DNA of 64,000 bases from an uncultured Parabacteroides sp. Its GTDB lineage: Bacteria; Bacteroidota; Bacteroidia; Bacteroidales; Tannerellaceae. The notes beneath the pieces are model-generated. The model was given only the letters and a program-made list of their open reading frames with translations. It did no database searches and was not told where the DNA came from. Position 1 is the stretch's first letter. Every line of letters starts with the position of its first letter. The stretch covers positions 24,537 through 88,536 of the forward strand of contig NZ_CAJJWO010000013.1 in the NCBI RefSeq assembly GCF_905196875.1. The letters run 5' to 3'. Positions 1 through 8,784 of this stretch are shown one piece after another. The position numbers were made by a program, and so were the translations under genes.

Positions 1-1286
1 CAGTCCGTGTCATATAAAGGCTTGCCGTTGGCATCGAACAATTCGCGGTTGCCATAAGTATTGCCTACCTTATAATGTTCGCGAACATATTCAGGACTAA
101 ACGAGTTATATTTTCCTGATTTCCAACCGGCCGGATCGAACTTCTCTGCATTCTTGTAACCGGTATCCCATACCTGCATGAATTCTTCTGAATTAAGCAC
201 ATCGATCTTACGGGCCAATTTACTGAACGATACGTTAGCATCATAGCCGATACTTGCTTTTTGACCCAGCTTACCTTTCTTCGTTGTAATAATGATAACA
301 CCATTAGAACCACGTGTACCGTATATAGCCGTAGAAGAAGCATCTTTCAAAACATCGACACTCTGGATATCATTCGGATTGATCGCATCCAGACCTCCGC
401 CTTCCCATACGACACCATCGACAACGTAAAGAGGATTGCTGGTTGCATTGATAGAACTATAACCACGGATCTGGATACTGGTTCGTCCGCCGGGACGTCC
501 AGAGTTGGTCGAAACATTCACACCGGCTACGCGTCCTGCCAAAGCCTGTTCAACAGTTGTTGCCGGACGTTCCATCAATTTCTCCGATTTAATGTTGGCA
601 ACCGAACCTGTCAAGTCTGATTTCTTCTGAACACCGTAACCTACAACAACGACTTCGTCCAGATTCTGTGTATCTTCCGCCAGCTTAACTACAATCCGTG
701 AATTGTTCCCTACCGGAATTTCTTTCGTCAGATAACCGATATAAGAGATCGTTATAGTAGCCGATGCAGGAACCTCCAACGAGAAATTACCGTCGATATC
801 AGTAACCGTTCCGATCGTTGTTCCCTTAATTGCAATATTAGCTCCGATAATAGGTTCCCCGAGGTTATCGGTGACAATACCCGTGATTGTACGGTCTTGC
901 TGCTGAACCGAAACGACTGCTGCCTTTTTAGATAAAATAATCTGTTTGTCTACAATTTTATACTCGACATTCGTATTATTGAATATCTGGGATAAGATAT
1001 GATTGATATCGCCTCCGTTCACCTTCAGACTGACAATACGATTTACATCCACTGTATTATCTCTGAAAAGGAAAGAGAAACCTGTTTCTTTTTCAATCTG
1101 GTCAAGCGCTTGTTCAACCGTTACGTTTTTCAAAGATAACGAAAGCGAAGTTGTCTGTGAATAGGATACTCCGGCATATAGCTGGGCAGCCATCAAAAAA
1201 GAAAATACGACACTTAACTTCATAATACGGAAAGATTTAAGCATACATCGGGCATAGTTACCCTTGCGTAATTTAAATAACTTCAT
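1..1286 (-). CDS. SusC/RagA-family TonB-dependent receptor, N-terminal part (cut by window edge)
   Basis: The frame is open from an ATG at 1286 to the first base of the window, so about 428 N-terminal residues are present and the beta-barrel is missing. After a signal region (an inner Met near residue 23 could be the true start) there is an STN domain (about residues 45-120), then a carboxypeptidase-regulatory-like domain with the EPIIGANI / GTVTDIDGNFSL pattern (about 131-215), then the SusC signature LDEVVVVGYGVQKK and the start of the plug domain. SusC proteins import oligosaccharides or peptides across the outer membrane with a SusD partner. An STN domain means this one probably signals to an anti-sigma factor, which fits the FecR gene 170 bases upstream. 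The SusD partner and substrate lie outside the window. Confidence 0.93.
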   Translation of the reverse strand, partial: MKLFKLRKGNYARCMLKSFRIMKLSVVFSFLMAAQLYAGVSYSQTTSLSLSLKNVTVEQALDQIEKETGFSFLFRDNTVDVNRIVSLKVNGGDINHILSQIFNNTNVEYKIVDKQIILSKKAAVVSVQQQDRTITGIVTDNLGEPIIGANIAIKGTTIGTVTDIDGNFSLEVPASATITISYIGYLTKEIPVGNNSRIVVKLAEDTQNLDEVVVVGYGVQKKSDLTGSVANIKSEKLMERPATTVEQALAGRVAGVNVSTNSGRPGGRTSIQIRGYSSINATSNPLYVVDGVVWEGGGLDAINPNDIQSVDVLKDASSTAIYGTRGSNGVIIITTKKGKLGQKASIGYDANVSFSKLARKIDVLNSEEFMQVWDTGYKNAEKFDPAGWKSGKYNSFSPEYVREHYKVGNTYGNRELFDANGKPLYDTD

Positions 1287-1313
1287 AACTTTGTAAATGA
1301 TTTATATTTATTA

Positions 1314-1384
1314 TTTTTTTGACAGGTTGGCGCCTGTCAAAAGATGTTTCACACGGGCAAGAATAGGTTGGCGCTTATTCTTGC
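1314..1384 (-). promoter_or_regulatory. Two stem-loops with the same loop sequence between fecR and susC
   Basis: Two inverted repeats lie in the fecR-susC gap. TTTTGACAGG (1317-1326) pairs with CCTGTCAAAA (1333-1342). GCAAGAATA (1357-1365) pairs with TATTCTTGC (1376-1384). Both carry AGGTTGGCGC across the loop, at 1324 and 1365, 41 bases apart. In the minus-strand transcript they would be two hairpins showing GCGCCAACC. They could act as an attenuator or mRNA-processing element, or be tandem protein-binding sites. The structure is seen; the role is inference. Confidence 0.5.
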
Positions 1385-1456
1385 TTTTTTTAAGGCACAT
1401 TTCTTTATTACACCATAGGCATATTCGATTTAAGTACAACTATATTTTATTTGTTT

Positions 1457-2377
1457 TTATTTCTGATATACATCGATCCGCCCCCTGGCAAAAGTGGCAT
1501 CGTTATTTTGCTCCAGCCCTTTTACGGTCCATTCGATAGGTGCTGTCAGCTTCAGGTAATTCAGTATCTGTTCTACCGTCTCTGTCGTGAATGCTGCACG
1601 ATATTTATATTCCTTGTTACTAGTTTTATGCAACACGATATCGACATTATATCGTTTGGACAATTTCTTCAATACCACATCCAACGGGGTATTTCTGAAG
1701 ACCAACCGTCCGTCTTTCCAACCTATTTTTTCTTCCAGGTTCACTGATGAGACAGTGAACTTTCCTGTTTCCTTATCAAACAGCGCTTGCTTCTCCGGCT
1801 CCAAAGAAACGGTCTTATTCCGGCTGATTACATCGATCTTACCTTTAGCCAGGACCGCCTCTATACAGGATTCGTCTTCATACGCATTGATATTGAATTT
1901 CGTACCGTAAGCCATCACCTTCACTCCTCCGTCGGTGGAAACGTAAAACGGATGTTCCCGGTCCGATTGTACTTCAAAATATCCTTCGCCCGATAATTTC
2001 ACGTCCCGTTCCTTACCACTGAAGACAGAAGGGTAGCTCAACGAACTTCCGGAGTTCAACCATACAACGGACTGATCCGGCAAAACCAACCGGGTCACTG
2101 TACCCGGAGCAGAACTTACCTGATTGTAAGTGACCTGAGCCAGCTGTTTTTTCTGATCCATATATAAATAAGAAAAAACAATCGAAGAAATCAGCAACGG
2201 TAATAGTAAAATAACGGCTATGCGGGAAATGGTCTGCATATAGATCCGGCGACCTTGCTTTTTTTGCATCCGCTTTCCTATTCGCATATATCCTTTTTCC
2301 ACATCTACTGACTGATATTCCAAAATATCTTCAGTCAATGCCTTTATTTCTTCTATCGTTTTTTTATTATCTTCCAT
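1457..2377 (-). CDS. FecR-family anti-sigma factor
   Basis: A 306-residue protein starting at MEDNKKTIEE; the longer reading back to 2422 overlaps the divergent promoter region. It has a cytoplasmic N-terminal part, one membrane segment near residues 65-90 (ISRIAVILLLPLLISSIVFSYL) and a periplasmic FecR domain with VTRLVLPDQSVVWLNSGSSL and GEGYFEV, ending in the DUF4974-like region that meets the STN domain of a SusC. It should hold the divergent ECF sigma factor (2472) inactive until the SusC at 1286 binds its ligand. Confidence 0.92.
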   Translation of the reverse strand: MEDNKKTIEEIKALTEDILEYQSVDVEKGYMRIGKRMQKKQGRRIYMQTISRIAVILLLPLLISSIVFSYLYMDQKKQLAQVTYNQVSSAPGTVTRLVLPDQSVVWLNSGSSLSYPSVFSGKERDVKLSGEGYFEVQSDREHPFYVSTDGGVKVMAYGTKFNINAYEDESCIEAVLAKGKIDVISRNKTVSLEPEKQALFDKETGKFTVSSVNLEEKIGWKDGRLVFRNTPLDVVLKKLSKRYNVDIVLHKTSNKEYKYRAAFTTETVEQILNYLKLTAPIEWTVKGLEQNNDATFARGRIDVYQK

Positions 2378-2456
2378 TTTCCGAGCCTTTGTATAATAGA
2401 GACACATGAAAATAAAAATCACGACAGCAAAATCCGTTTTTTTTCAAAAAAAGAAA

Positions 2457-2464
2457 TACATTTG
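2457..2464 (+). promoter_or_regulatory. Bacteroides-type -7 promoter element (TACATTTG)
   Basis: TACATTTG fits the Bacteroidota -7 consensus TAnnTTTG and lies just before the ECF sigma start at 2472. Counting 7 bases from its last G puts the transcript start at about 2471, so the message would be almost leaderless. There is no clean TTTG at -33; only a T-run is present there. Confidence 0.4.
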
Positions 2465-2471
2465 TCAAATC

Positions 2472-3056
2472 ATGGAAAAGGAACACGCTGGCGCAGTTGA
2501 TATTGAGCTCTTATTTCGGAACATTTCGACCCAGGATGATGAGAGATCTTTTCGTAAATTATTCGAATATTATTACCCGGCATTATGTCTCTATGCAAAG
2601 CGCTTTATCAAGGAAAGAGAAACCCGGGAAGACATCGTTCAAGATGTATTTTTTTCTATTTGGGAAAATAGGAAATATATTTCTGTGCAAACTTCTGTCA
2701 GGAATTATTTACTGACTTGCGTTCGAAATCACTGCCTGAATTTTCTCCGCCGCCAGCCAACAGAATCGTTCGAACAGGTCATTCAGGAGAATATTCCTAT
2801 ATACGCAGAAAATAATGACGATTTTTATACACTGACCGAATTACAGGAATTATTGGCGAAAGCACTAAACAAACTCCCGGAAGACTATCGCCGTGTATTC
2901 ATACTAAACCGCTTTGAAGATAAAAGTTATGGAGAAATAGCCGAATCGATGGATATTTCGACACGGACAGTTGAACGGTATAAAAATAAAGCAATCGAAC
3001 TTCTCAAAAAAGACCTGAAAGATTACTTACCGCTCCTTATCGGATATTTGTTTTAA
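2472..3056 (+). CDS. ECF sigma-70 factor (FecI-like)
   Basis: A 194-residue protein starting at MEKEHAGAVD; the upstream extension from 2406 is probably untranslated. Sigma region 2 is seen around residues 20-90 (FRKLFEYYYPALCLYAKRF, EDIVQDVFFSIWENR) and region 4 around 125-190 (LPEDYRRVFILNRFEDKSYGEIAESM, then the HTH with TVERYKNKAIELLKKDL). It is divergent from the fecR at 1457 and should drive the susC locus to the left. Its 3' end lies three bases from the end of the convergent ispD gene, with no terminator between them. Confidence 0.93.
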   Translation: MEKEHAGAVDIELLFRNISTQDDERSFRKLFEYYYPALCLYAKRFIKERETREDIVQDVFFSIWENRKYISVQTSVRNYLLTCVRNHCLNFLRRQPTESFEQVIQENIPIYAENNDDFYTLTELQELLAKALNKLPEDYRRVFILNRFEDKSYGEIAESMDISTRTVERYKNKAIELLKKDLKDYLPLLIGYLF

Positions 3057-3058
3057 AA

Positions 3059-3778
3059 TCAAACCTCTCCATTACTTCTTTTGGCTCGGATAATCAAAGC
3101 TTCAGCAATAAGTAAATCAAACGGTGTCGTAATTTTTATATTTTCCCGGTTTCCGGTAACCATGTGAATGGCTTCCCCCATCGCTTCCACAACAGATGCA
3201 TCATCCGTAAAAAGAGAAGTAAAATCCTGTTCATAGGCTTTGAGTAACAAGTCGGCACAAAATACTTGCGGCGTCTGTACGGCAAAATAACGACTGCGGT
3301 CTACCGGATGAGAGCCTTTTTCGTCTGTTTCGCGTAAGGAGTCGATCATTGGCATTACAGGAATAACCGCACCATTTTTCTCCGCTTCATTAAAGCAGGT
3401 TTCGATAACTTCAGACGATACAAACGGACGCACACCGTCATGCACGGCGATCAAGGCTTTTTCATTCCTTTCGGATGCATTTTCAATTTCTTCCGAGAGG
3501 AATTCCAATCCGTTCCGAACGGAATGAAAACGCGTCTCACCGCCATTCGCGATCCGGTGAGGTACTTTACAGCCAATCTCCCGGCAAAGCATATTCCAAT
3601 ACGGCTGATGATCTTCGGGAAGCACCAGCACCAGTTCGGCCGAAGCATCCCAACGATGGAACGCCTCCAGCGTATGCATCAGGACAGGCTTTCCTTCCAA
3701 CGGGATAAACTGCTTGGGCAGATCTCCGCCCATTCGAAGTCCTTTCCCTCCGGCCACGATCAATACATATCTGCGCAT
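3059..3778 (-). CDS. ispD: 2-C-methyl-D-erythritol 4-phosphate cytidylyltransferase
   Basis: A 239-residue cytoplasmic enzyme that couples CTP and MEP to form CDP-ME in the non-mevalonate isoprenoid pathway. The N-terminal nucleotide-binding loop GGKGLRMGGDLPKQF (residues 10-24) and the later IAVHDGVRPF and TPQVF motifs are typical of IspD, and the length is normal. It is last in an operon: its ATG overlaps the xseB stop codon by one base (TAATG), so translational coupling is likely. Confidence 0.95.
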   Translation of the reverse strand: MRRYVLIVAGGKGLRMGGDLPKQFIPLEGKPVLMHTLEAFHRWDASAELVLVLPEDHQPYWNMLCREIGCKVPHRIANGGETRFHSVRNGLEFLSEEIENASERNEKALIAVHDGVRPFVSSEVIETCFNEAEKNGAVIPVMPMIDSLRETDEKGSHPVDRSRYFAVQTPQVFCADLLLKAYEQDFTSLFTDDASVVEAMGEAIHMVTGNRENIKITTPFDLLIAEALIIRAKRSNGEV

Positions 3779-3975
3779 TACTCCAGCTCCTCCAATACCT
3801 TTTTAACCTCTTCGTCTACCTTATATAGTTTCTCTTTGCACAATTTGATCAGGCGAGTCGCTTCCTTCACTTTCTCGGAAAGGACATCCACATCCAGTTC
3901 ACCGTTCTCAATGTCGGCTACGATCTTACGCAGTTTCTCTACCGCTTCGTTGTACGTTTCTTCTTTCTTTGTCAT
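3778..3975 (-). CDS. xseB: Exodeoxyribonuclease VII small subunit
   Basis: A 65-residue acidic, helical protein (ETYNEAVEKLRKIVADIENGELDVD, then a coiled-coil-like stretch ending KVDEEVKKVLEELE) with the usual length and pattern of XseB. It joins XseA in several copies to form the ssDNA exonuclease. It sits 13 bases after xseA and overlaps ispD by one base. Confidence 0.93.
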   Translation of the reverse strand: MTKKEETYNEAVEKLRKIVADIENGELDVDVLSEKVKEATRLIKLCKEKLYKVDEEVKKVLEELE

Positions 3976-3988
3976 ATATCGGAATGAT

Positions 3989-5332
3989 TTATTTTTTAAC
4001 GATACTCTTCACATCCCCATCCGCAAACCGGGTCACCAGTTCGTCGCCGGAACTAAGTTCGGTGGCATGTTTAATTATTTTGCCGTCTTTGAGGGCCAGG
4101 CTATAACCACGCTTCAGTACATAATCAGGAGAAGCCATCTTGATAAACTGTTCTGTCAGCTGAATAAAACGGGTTCCCTCCGTGATCCGGGAAGTCGCAC
4201 GATTCTGTAATTGCAACTGCAACGTATCCAACGTGGAACGACGACGCAACAACATGGCGGAAGCAGAGGTCGGGAGTTTATTACCCAGCATCTGTAAAAG
4301 CGAGCGGTTACGCTCGATCCGGTTGATAGCGATTGCAGGAAGACGATTACCCAGCAGTTGCAGGAAATTCCGTTGTTTCTGCAAGATCCCGGTAGCCAGT
4401 TCGCTGACATCCTGTTGAAGTTCTTCCAACTCCATCGCCACTACATCCATACGACCGATCAGGAATTCCGCCACGGCCGTCGGCGTCTTCATCCGGGTAT
4501 GAGCCACCATGTCCAGGATCGTATCATCCCGTTCATGACCGATACCGGTAATAACCGGCAAAGGGAATTGGGCACAATTAGCAGCCAGCAGATACGAATC
4601 GAAACTATTCAGGTCGGAGGTTGCTCCACCCCCACGAATAATCACCACCACATCAAAACAATCGATATGATGATAAATACGGTCAAGTGCCGCAATAACC
4701 GACTCTTCCGTTTTTTCTCCCTGCATCAGGGCAGGAAAAAGCTTTGTATAAAAAGGATAACCGGCCTTATTATGTGCCAGCTGGTTCAGAAAATCTTCAT
4801 ATCCTGCCGCAGTAGGCGAAGTGATAACGGCAATACGTTTAGGCAACTCAGGAAAAGGCAACTCTTTGTTAAGCGTAAACACACCTTCCTCCTTCAGTTG
4901 GCGGACGATCTCCATCCGGCGCCGGAGCATATCACCCATCGTATAAGCCGGATCGATATCCGTCACAGTCAGGCTGTATCCGTATAACTCATGAAACTCG
5001 ATGGTAACTTTAACCAGCACTTTCAATCCGGAAGCGAACAGTTGCCCCGTCTCCATCTCGAAATAAGGCTTCAGCATCCGAAACGTTTTCGCCCAGATAG
5101 AGCCGCGTGCCCTGGCAACCAGTTGTCCGGTTACCGGATTCTTTTCTATAAATTCCAGATAACAATGGCCGGAAGCTGCATTGGTCCGCACATCACTCAT
5201 TTCCGCGCGCACCCAGCAAGTACCGGGAAAAGCGTCACTAATCGCTCCCCGCACCAGATTATTCAATTCCAGTAAAGAGAACTCCCGGCGTTTATTGCCA
5301 GTGTATTCCGGATTAATGTTCAGCCCCGGCAT
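3989..5332 (-). CDS. xseA: Exodeoxyribonuclease VII large subunit
   Basis: A 447-residue protein when started at MPGLNINPEY (5332); the 20-residue upstream extension has no family support. An OB-fold domain (about residues 15-110, with FSLLELNNLVRGAI and CWVRAEMSD) is followed by the catalytic domain (about 130-330) with RIAVITSPTAAGYEDF, VVVIIRGGGATSDLNSFD and PVITGIGHERDDTILD. The long C-terminal helical region ends in the usual YVLKRGYSLALKDGKII segment. Exo VII degrades single-stranded DNA in repair. The gene start overlaps the end of the upstream protease gene by 20 bases. Confidence 0.95.
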   Translation of the reverse strand: MPGLNINPEYTGNKRREFSLLELNNLVRGAISDAFPGTCWVRAEMSDVRTNAASGHCYLEFIEKNPVTGQLVARARGSIWAKTFRMLKPYFEMETGQLFASGLKVLVKVTIEFHELYGYSLTVTDIDPAYTMGDMLRRRMEIVRQLKEEGVFTLNKELPFPELPKRIAVITSPTAAGYEDFLNQLAHNKAGYPFYTKLFPALMQGEKTEESVIAALDRIYHHIDCFDVVVIIRGGGATSDLNSFDSYLLAANCAQFPLPVITGIGHERDDTILDMVAHTRMKTPTAVAEFLIGRMDVVAMELEELQQDVSELATGILQKQRNFLQLLGNRLPAIAINRIERNRSLLQMLGNKLPTSASAMLLRRRSTLDTLQLQLQNRATSRITEGTRFIQLTEQFIKMASPDYVLKRGYSLALKDGKIIKHATELSSGDELVTRFADGDVKSIVKK

Positions 5333-6689
5333 ATTGAAGTCCTTTTTTATAAGCTTTGTACATATTGGGAATACCATATCCCAGTTCTGCATCCGGCCGT
5401 TTGGATTGGCTCGATACCTGATGCAGCAGATCTATAATATCTTTGTTGCTTAATCTGGGTAACGCCTGCCACAGGCATATTCCCAGACCTGCCAGGATAG
5501 GCGTGGCAAAAGAGGTTCCGCTGGCATAACGCACATTCCCTTTCGGATCGATCACACAACTACCCGAACCCAGCGCTACCACATCCGGTTTCACCCGGTA
5601 GTCGGCCGTAAAACCGACAGAACTGAAAACACTTTTCTTCTTTTCTTCTGTGATCGCTCCCACCGTCAGCACATCCGATGCATCGGACGGGAAAGTGATC
5701 TTTCCCCAAATCCCGTTACCCTCATTGCCTGCACTGCAAAACATCAGGATACCTTTCTGGGCAGCCATATGAGCCGCCTGGCTGATCAATGTTGTCTTGC
5801 CGTCAAGGGCAGACTGGTCATACGATAATTCATCGGCATCAAAAGCAAAATACCCGAGCGATGAAGTGATCACATCGACTCCCACACTATCGGCATACTC
5901 AACCGCAGCCGCCCAATAATCTTCCTCGATAGGATACTCGGAATCGCTGTCTTCGCTTTTGATAAGGAGATAGGATGCCTTAGGAGCCGTCCCCACCATG
6001 ATACCCGGCATATCGGCAGCCAGGCAAGACAGCACTTTCGTTCCATGATCGTCGGCATTATATACGCTCTGCCCCGGGTAAACCACATTATGCGTACCCA
6101 TCAGCCTCAGCGAATCGAACACACTGATACGGTCTACATTCTGAAAACCGGCATCTATCACGGCGACCCGCATACCTTCACCTTGAAATCCGGCCTCATG
6201 CAATTTGATGCCGTTAAGCATTTTAATCTGTTCACTGGCATATCCGTACCTGTCTTTTAGCGGAGTATCTGCCGGAAAGAAACGCTCGTCCTGCTCCTCC
6301 TGTTCAGCTGTAACTACATTGGTGCCTTTCCAGACCCATTTTACGGAGTCGACAATAGTCAGCTCCTTTAACCGGTCAGCAACGGTACTGTCCTGGCTCG
6401 TCACCACCACAGTAGAAAACCATTTACTCTGGACAACCGGTTCAGCCCCGGCCGACGCCAATGTATCCAGATAAGAACGTGCTATGGGAAGATCCGTGAC
6501 CGATACAGGCGTACCGGTTTTCTCACGACGTTGGATAGATTCCTTCGAAAGAAATGACTCCGGCCGGTCTATTGTATAACCGGAATCGCCTTTATCTTTC
6601 AGGTAGACGCGAAAGCAATAGCTTTCCCCGGCAACAAGCCACGAGGAAAAACAACTCAATAATATGATAAGTCCTATATATCTTTTCAT
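5313..6689 (-). CDS. Secreted subtilisin-like (S8) serine protease
   Basis: A 458-residue protein with a signal peptide (residues 1-20, LIILLSCFSSWLVAG). It has the S8 catalytic triad: Asp179 (VAVIDAG), His215 (DDHGTKV) and Ser393 (GTSFATP), with oxyanion Asn322 (SAGNEGN). About 150 residues before the catalytic domain resemble a propeptide region. No C-terminal sorting tail is evident, so it is probably periplasmic or released; the substrate is unknown. It heads the operon with xseA, xseB and ispD. Its promoter is probably the element at 6723-6730. Confidence 0.92.
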   Translation of the reverse strand: MKRYIGLIILLSCFSSWLVAGESYCFRVYLKDKGDSGYTIDRPESFLSKESIQRREKTGTPVSVTDLPIARSYLDTLASAGAEPVVQSKWFSTVVVTSQDSTVADRLKELTIVDSVKWVWKGTNVVTAEQEEQDERFFPADTPLKDRYGYASEQIKMLNGIKLHEAGFQGEGMRVAVIDAGFQNVDRISVFDSLRLMGTHNVVYPGQSVYNADDHGTKVLSCLAADMPGIMVGTAPKASYLLIKSEDSDSEYPIEEDYWAAAVEYADSVGVDVITSSLGYFAFDADELSYDQSALDGKTTLISQAAHMAAQKGILMFCSAGNEGNGIWGKITFPSDASDVLTVGAITEEKKKSVFSSVGFTADYRVKPDVVALGSGSCVIDPKGNVRYASGTSFATPILAGLGICLWQALPRLSNKDIIDLLHQVSSQSKRPDAELGYGIPNMYKAYKKGLQYAGAEH

Positions 6690-6722
6690 GGAACTAATAA
6701 ACTCTATACTACATTGGTTTTA

Positions 6723-6730
6723 CAAAGGTA
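6723..6730 (-). promoter_or_regulatory. Promoter -7 element for the protease-xseA-xseB-ispD operon
   Basis: CAAAGGTA on the plus strand reads TACCTTTG on the minus strand, a match to TAnnTTTG. The predicted transcript start is near 6716, about 27 bases before the protease ATG at 6689. Confidence 0.5.
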
Positions 6731-6744
6731 ATAATTGCGATGGA

Positions 6745-6781
6745 TATAAAAAAGCCCGGCAACTCTTCAGGAGGCCGGGCT
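6745..6781 (-). terminator. Intrinsic terminator after the Lrp-family gene
   Basis: AGCCCGGC (6753-6760) pairs with GCCGGGCT (6774-6781). On the minus strand the stem is followed by a T-rich run (complement of ataaaa), as expected at the end of the gene stopping at 6799. Confidence 0.8.
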
Positions 6782-6798
6782 GTCTATTATGTTACAAA

Positions 6799-7266
6799 TT
6801 ATTCGTTGACATTGCAGATAGGAATCTCACGTTTCACGCTCTGGCGCAATGAGATCAGCGTTTCTGTAGCCGTTACACCCGGTATTTCCTGGATCTTCGA
6901 GTTCAGAAGTTCCATCAGGTGCTCATTATCGCGGGCATACAATTTGATCAGCATTGTGTACGGACCGGTAGTAAAATGACACTCAACCACTTCAGGTATT
7001 TTTTCAAATTCAGGAACCACATCCTTATACATAGAACCACGTTCCAATTTAACACCGATATACGTGCAGGTATTATATCCCAGAATTTTAGGATTAATAT
7101 GATAACCCGATCCAACGATCACATTCATATCAATCATGCGCTGTACCCTTTGATGAATGGCTGCACGAGACACACCACACTCTTCAGCTACATCCTTAAA
7201 AGGAATCCTGGCATTCTTTGAAATAATGTTCAATATCTGCCGATCCAGCTTGTCTATTTTCTCCAT
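6799..7266 (-). CDS. Lrp/AsnC-family transcriptional regulator
   Basis: A 155-residue protein. It has an N-terminal winged HTH (residues 5-65, KLDRQILNIISKNARIPFKDVAEECGVS and HQRVQRM) and a C-terminal RAM ligand-binding domain (about 70-150, with VECHFTTGPYTMLIKLYARDNEHLMELL and IPGVTATETLISL). This is the standard Lrp size. The family binds amino acids and regulates amino-acid metabolism. Nothing nearby identifies its target. It is monocistronic with its own promoter and terminator. Confidence 0.93.
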   Translation of the reverse strand: MEKIDKLDRQILNIISKNARIPFKDVAEECGVSRAAIHQRVQRMIDMNVIVGSGYHINPKILGYNTCTYIGVKLERGSMYKDVVPEFEKIPEVVECHFTTGPYTMLIKLYARDNEHLMELLNSKIQEIPGVTATETLISLRQSVKREIPICNVNE

Positions 7267-7308
7267 GTTTTCTATCGCTTTATTATACGCTCTAAATTAT
7301 TTATATAT

Positions 7309-7316
7309 CAAAAGTA
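7309..7316 (-). promoter_or_regulatory. Promoter -7 element for the Lrp-family gene
   Basis: CAAAAGTA on the plus strand is TACTTTTG on the minus strand, matching TAnnTTTG. It lies about 43 bases before the start codon at 7266. Confidence 0.5.
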
Positions 7317-7375
7317 TATAATAATTTTCAACATTCTATCATTCTGAAAGAAAAAAGTAGCAAATAAATAATAAA

Positions 7376-7413
7376 AGCGGGTAATTAATGCTTTTCAGCA
7401 TAAATTGCCCGCT
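7376..7413 (-). terminator. Intrinsic terminator after the FKBP pair
   Basis: A long imperfect stem runs from AGCGGG (7376-7381) through AATT and ATGC blocks to the matching CCCGCT (7408-7413). On the minus strand it is followed by TTTTAT. It lies 24 bases after the stop of the FKBP lipoprotein gene. Confidence 0.8.
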
Positions 7414-7436
7414 CCTTTATCTACTAAAATGAGAAA

Positions 7437-8153
7437 TTACTTTTTCTGATCGTCTTTAACGATATCCAGCAATTCCACTTCGAATTTCAATACGCTGTTC
7501 GGTTTGATACCACGAGTTCCGTGTTCGCCATAAGCTAGATCAGAAGGAACCCAGATCACATACTTAGAACCAACCGGCATGATCTGCAGAATTTCAGTCC
7601 ATCCTTTGATCACCTGGCCAACACCGAATACAGCAGGTTCGCCACGGTCAACAGAGCTATCGAACTTAGTTCCGTCCAACAGTGTACCAGTGTAGTGTAC
7701 TTTAACCTGATCTTCAGCAGTCGGTTTCGCACCTGTACCTTCTGTTTCTACTTTGTACTGCAAGCCACTTTCAGTAGTAATAACGCCTTCCTTAGCTTTG
7801 TTTTCAGCAAGGAACTTTTCGCCTTCTTCTTTCGTCTTGTTGGCATCACGAGCCTGAGCTTCTACGAAATAAGTATTCAGGTAAGTCTGAGCCTGTTCCG
7901 GAGTCATTTTCAATCCGGTAGAATCGCCCTTCATAGCAGCTTCGAAACCAGCTAATAAAGCATCTACATTAGCAGGACCACCAGGCATACCGTCCAGGTT
8001 CTGTTTGAACATGCTACCGTTAGCAACACCAATTGCATAGCTCGCGCTATCCACAGAGGTTTTCAGGTTCGCGCTCTTTTTTGAGTCACAAGATGTGGCA
8101 GAAACGCCCAATGCTACAATAGCTGTAGCGGCTAAAACACTAATCTTTTTCAT
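7437..8153 (-). CDS. FKBP-type peptidyl-prolyl cis-trans isomerase, lipoprotein
   Basis: A 238-residue protein with a lipoprotein signal (ALGVSATSC, Cys at about 22), an N-terminal helical dimerisation domain (about residues 30-125) and a C-terminal FKBP domain (about 130-235, VKVHYTGTLLDGTKFDSS, GWTEILQIMPVGSKYVIWVP, LAYGEHGTRGIKPNSVLKFEVELLDI). It has the FkpA/Mip layout and should help periplasmic proteins fold. It follows a second FKBP gene by 13 bases, so the two are one transcription unit. Confidence 0.93.
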   Translation of the reverse strand: MKKISVLAATAIVALGVSATSCDSKKSANLKTSVDSASYAIGVANGSMFKQNLDGMPGGPANVDALLAGFEAAMKGDSTGLKMTPEQAQTYLNTYFVEAQARDANKTKEEGEKFLAENKAKEGVITTESGLQYKVETEGTGAKPTAEDQVKVHYTGTLLDGTKFDSSVDRGEPAVFGVGQVIKGWTEILQIMPVGSKYVIWVPSDLAYGEHGTRGIKPNSVLKFEVELLDIVKDDQKK

Positions 8154-8166
8154 TTTTCTCTATAAA

Positions 8167-8754
8167 TTATTTTACTATGTCCAATAATTCAACATCAAAT
8201 ACCAATGCACTGTTCGGTTCGATCGCTTCTCCCGCACCATGTTCGCCATAAGCCAGATCAGACGGGATGAACAATCTCCATTTAGAACCCACTTCCATCA
8301 GTTGTAATGCTTCTACCCATCCCGGGATTACCTGCGATACACCGAATACTGCCGGTTCACCGCGCTGTACGGAGCTATCAAATACTGCTCCATTGATTAA
8401 TGTACCATGATAATGGCATTTCACCTGATCGGATGCGGTCGGTTTCGCACCGTTTCCTTTTTGAAGTACCTGATATTGGAGTCCGCTCGGTAATGTAACA
8501 ACACCTGCTTTACCTTTGTTTATATTCAGAAATTCTTCTCCGGCTTTTTTGTTTACTTCGAATTTTTCTTTCTGCAGCTTCATGAAGTAATCGTTGATCA
8601 CTTGCTTAGCTTCGTCATAACTGAGTTCAGGAGTCTGATTACCCAAAACATCTTTCAATCCCTTTACAAAGTCTTCAATCTGAAGATCATTAATGCCCGA
8701 GTTCTGGAAATTATTTCCGATACTTAAGCCAAGTGCATAACTTACTTTATCCAT
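8167..8754 (-). CDS. FKBP-type peptidyl-prolyl cis-trans isomerase, cytoplasmic FklB-like
   Basis: A 195-residue protein without a signal peptide. An N-terminal helical domain (MDKVSYALGLSIGNNF, residues 1-85) precedes an FKBP domain (about 90-195, VKCHYHGTLINGAVFDSS, LAYGEHGAGEAIEPNSALVFDVELLDIVK). It is closely similar to the downstream lipoprotein FKBP, so the pair looks like a tandem duplication that put one copy in the cytoplasm and one in the envelope. Confidence 0.93.
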   Translation of the reverse strand: MDKVSYALGLSIGNNFQNSGINDLQIEDFVKGLKDVLGNQTPELSYDEAKQVINDYFMKLQKEKFEVNKKAGEEFLNINKGKAGVVTLPSGLQYQVLQKGNGAKPTASDQVKCHYHGTLINGAVFDSSVQRGEPAVFGVSQVIPGWVEALQLMEVGSKWRLFIPSDLAYGEHGAGEAIEPNSALVFDVELLDIVK

Positions 8755-8784
8755 TCTTTTTCGTTTTCAACTAATTACAAACTA

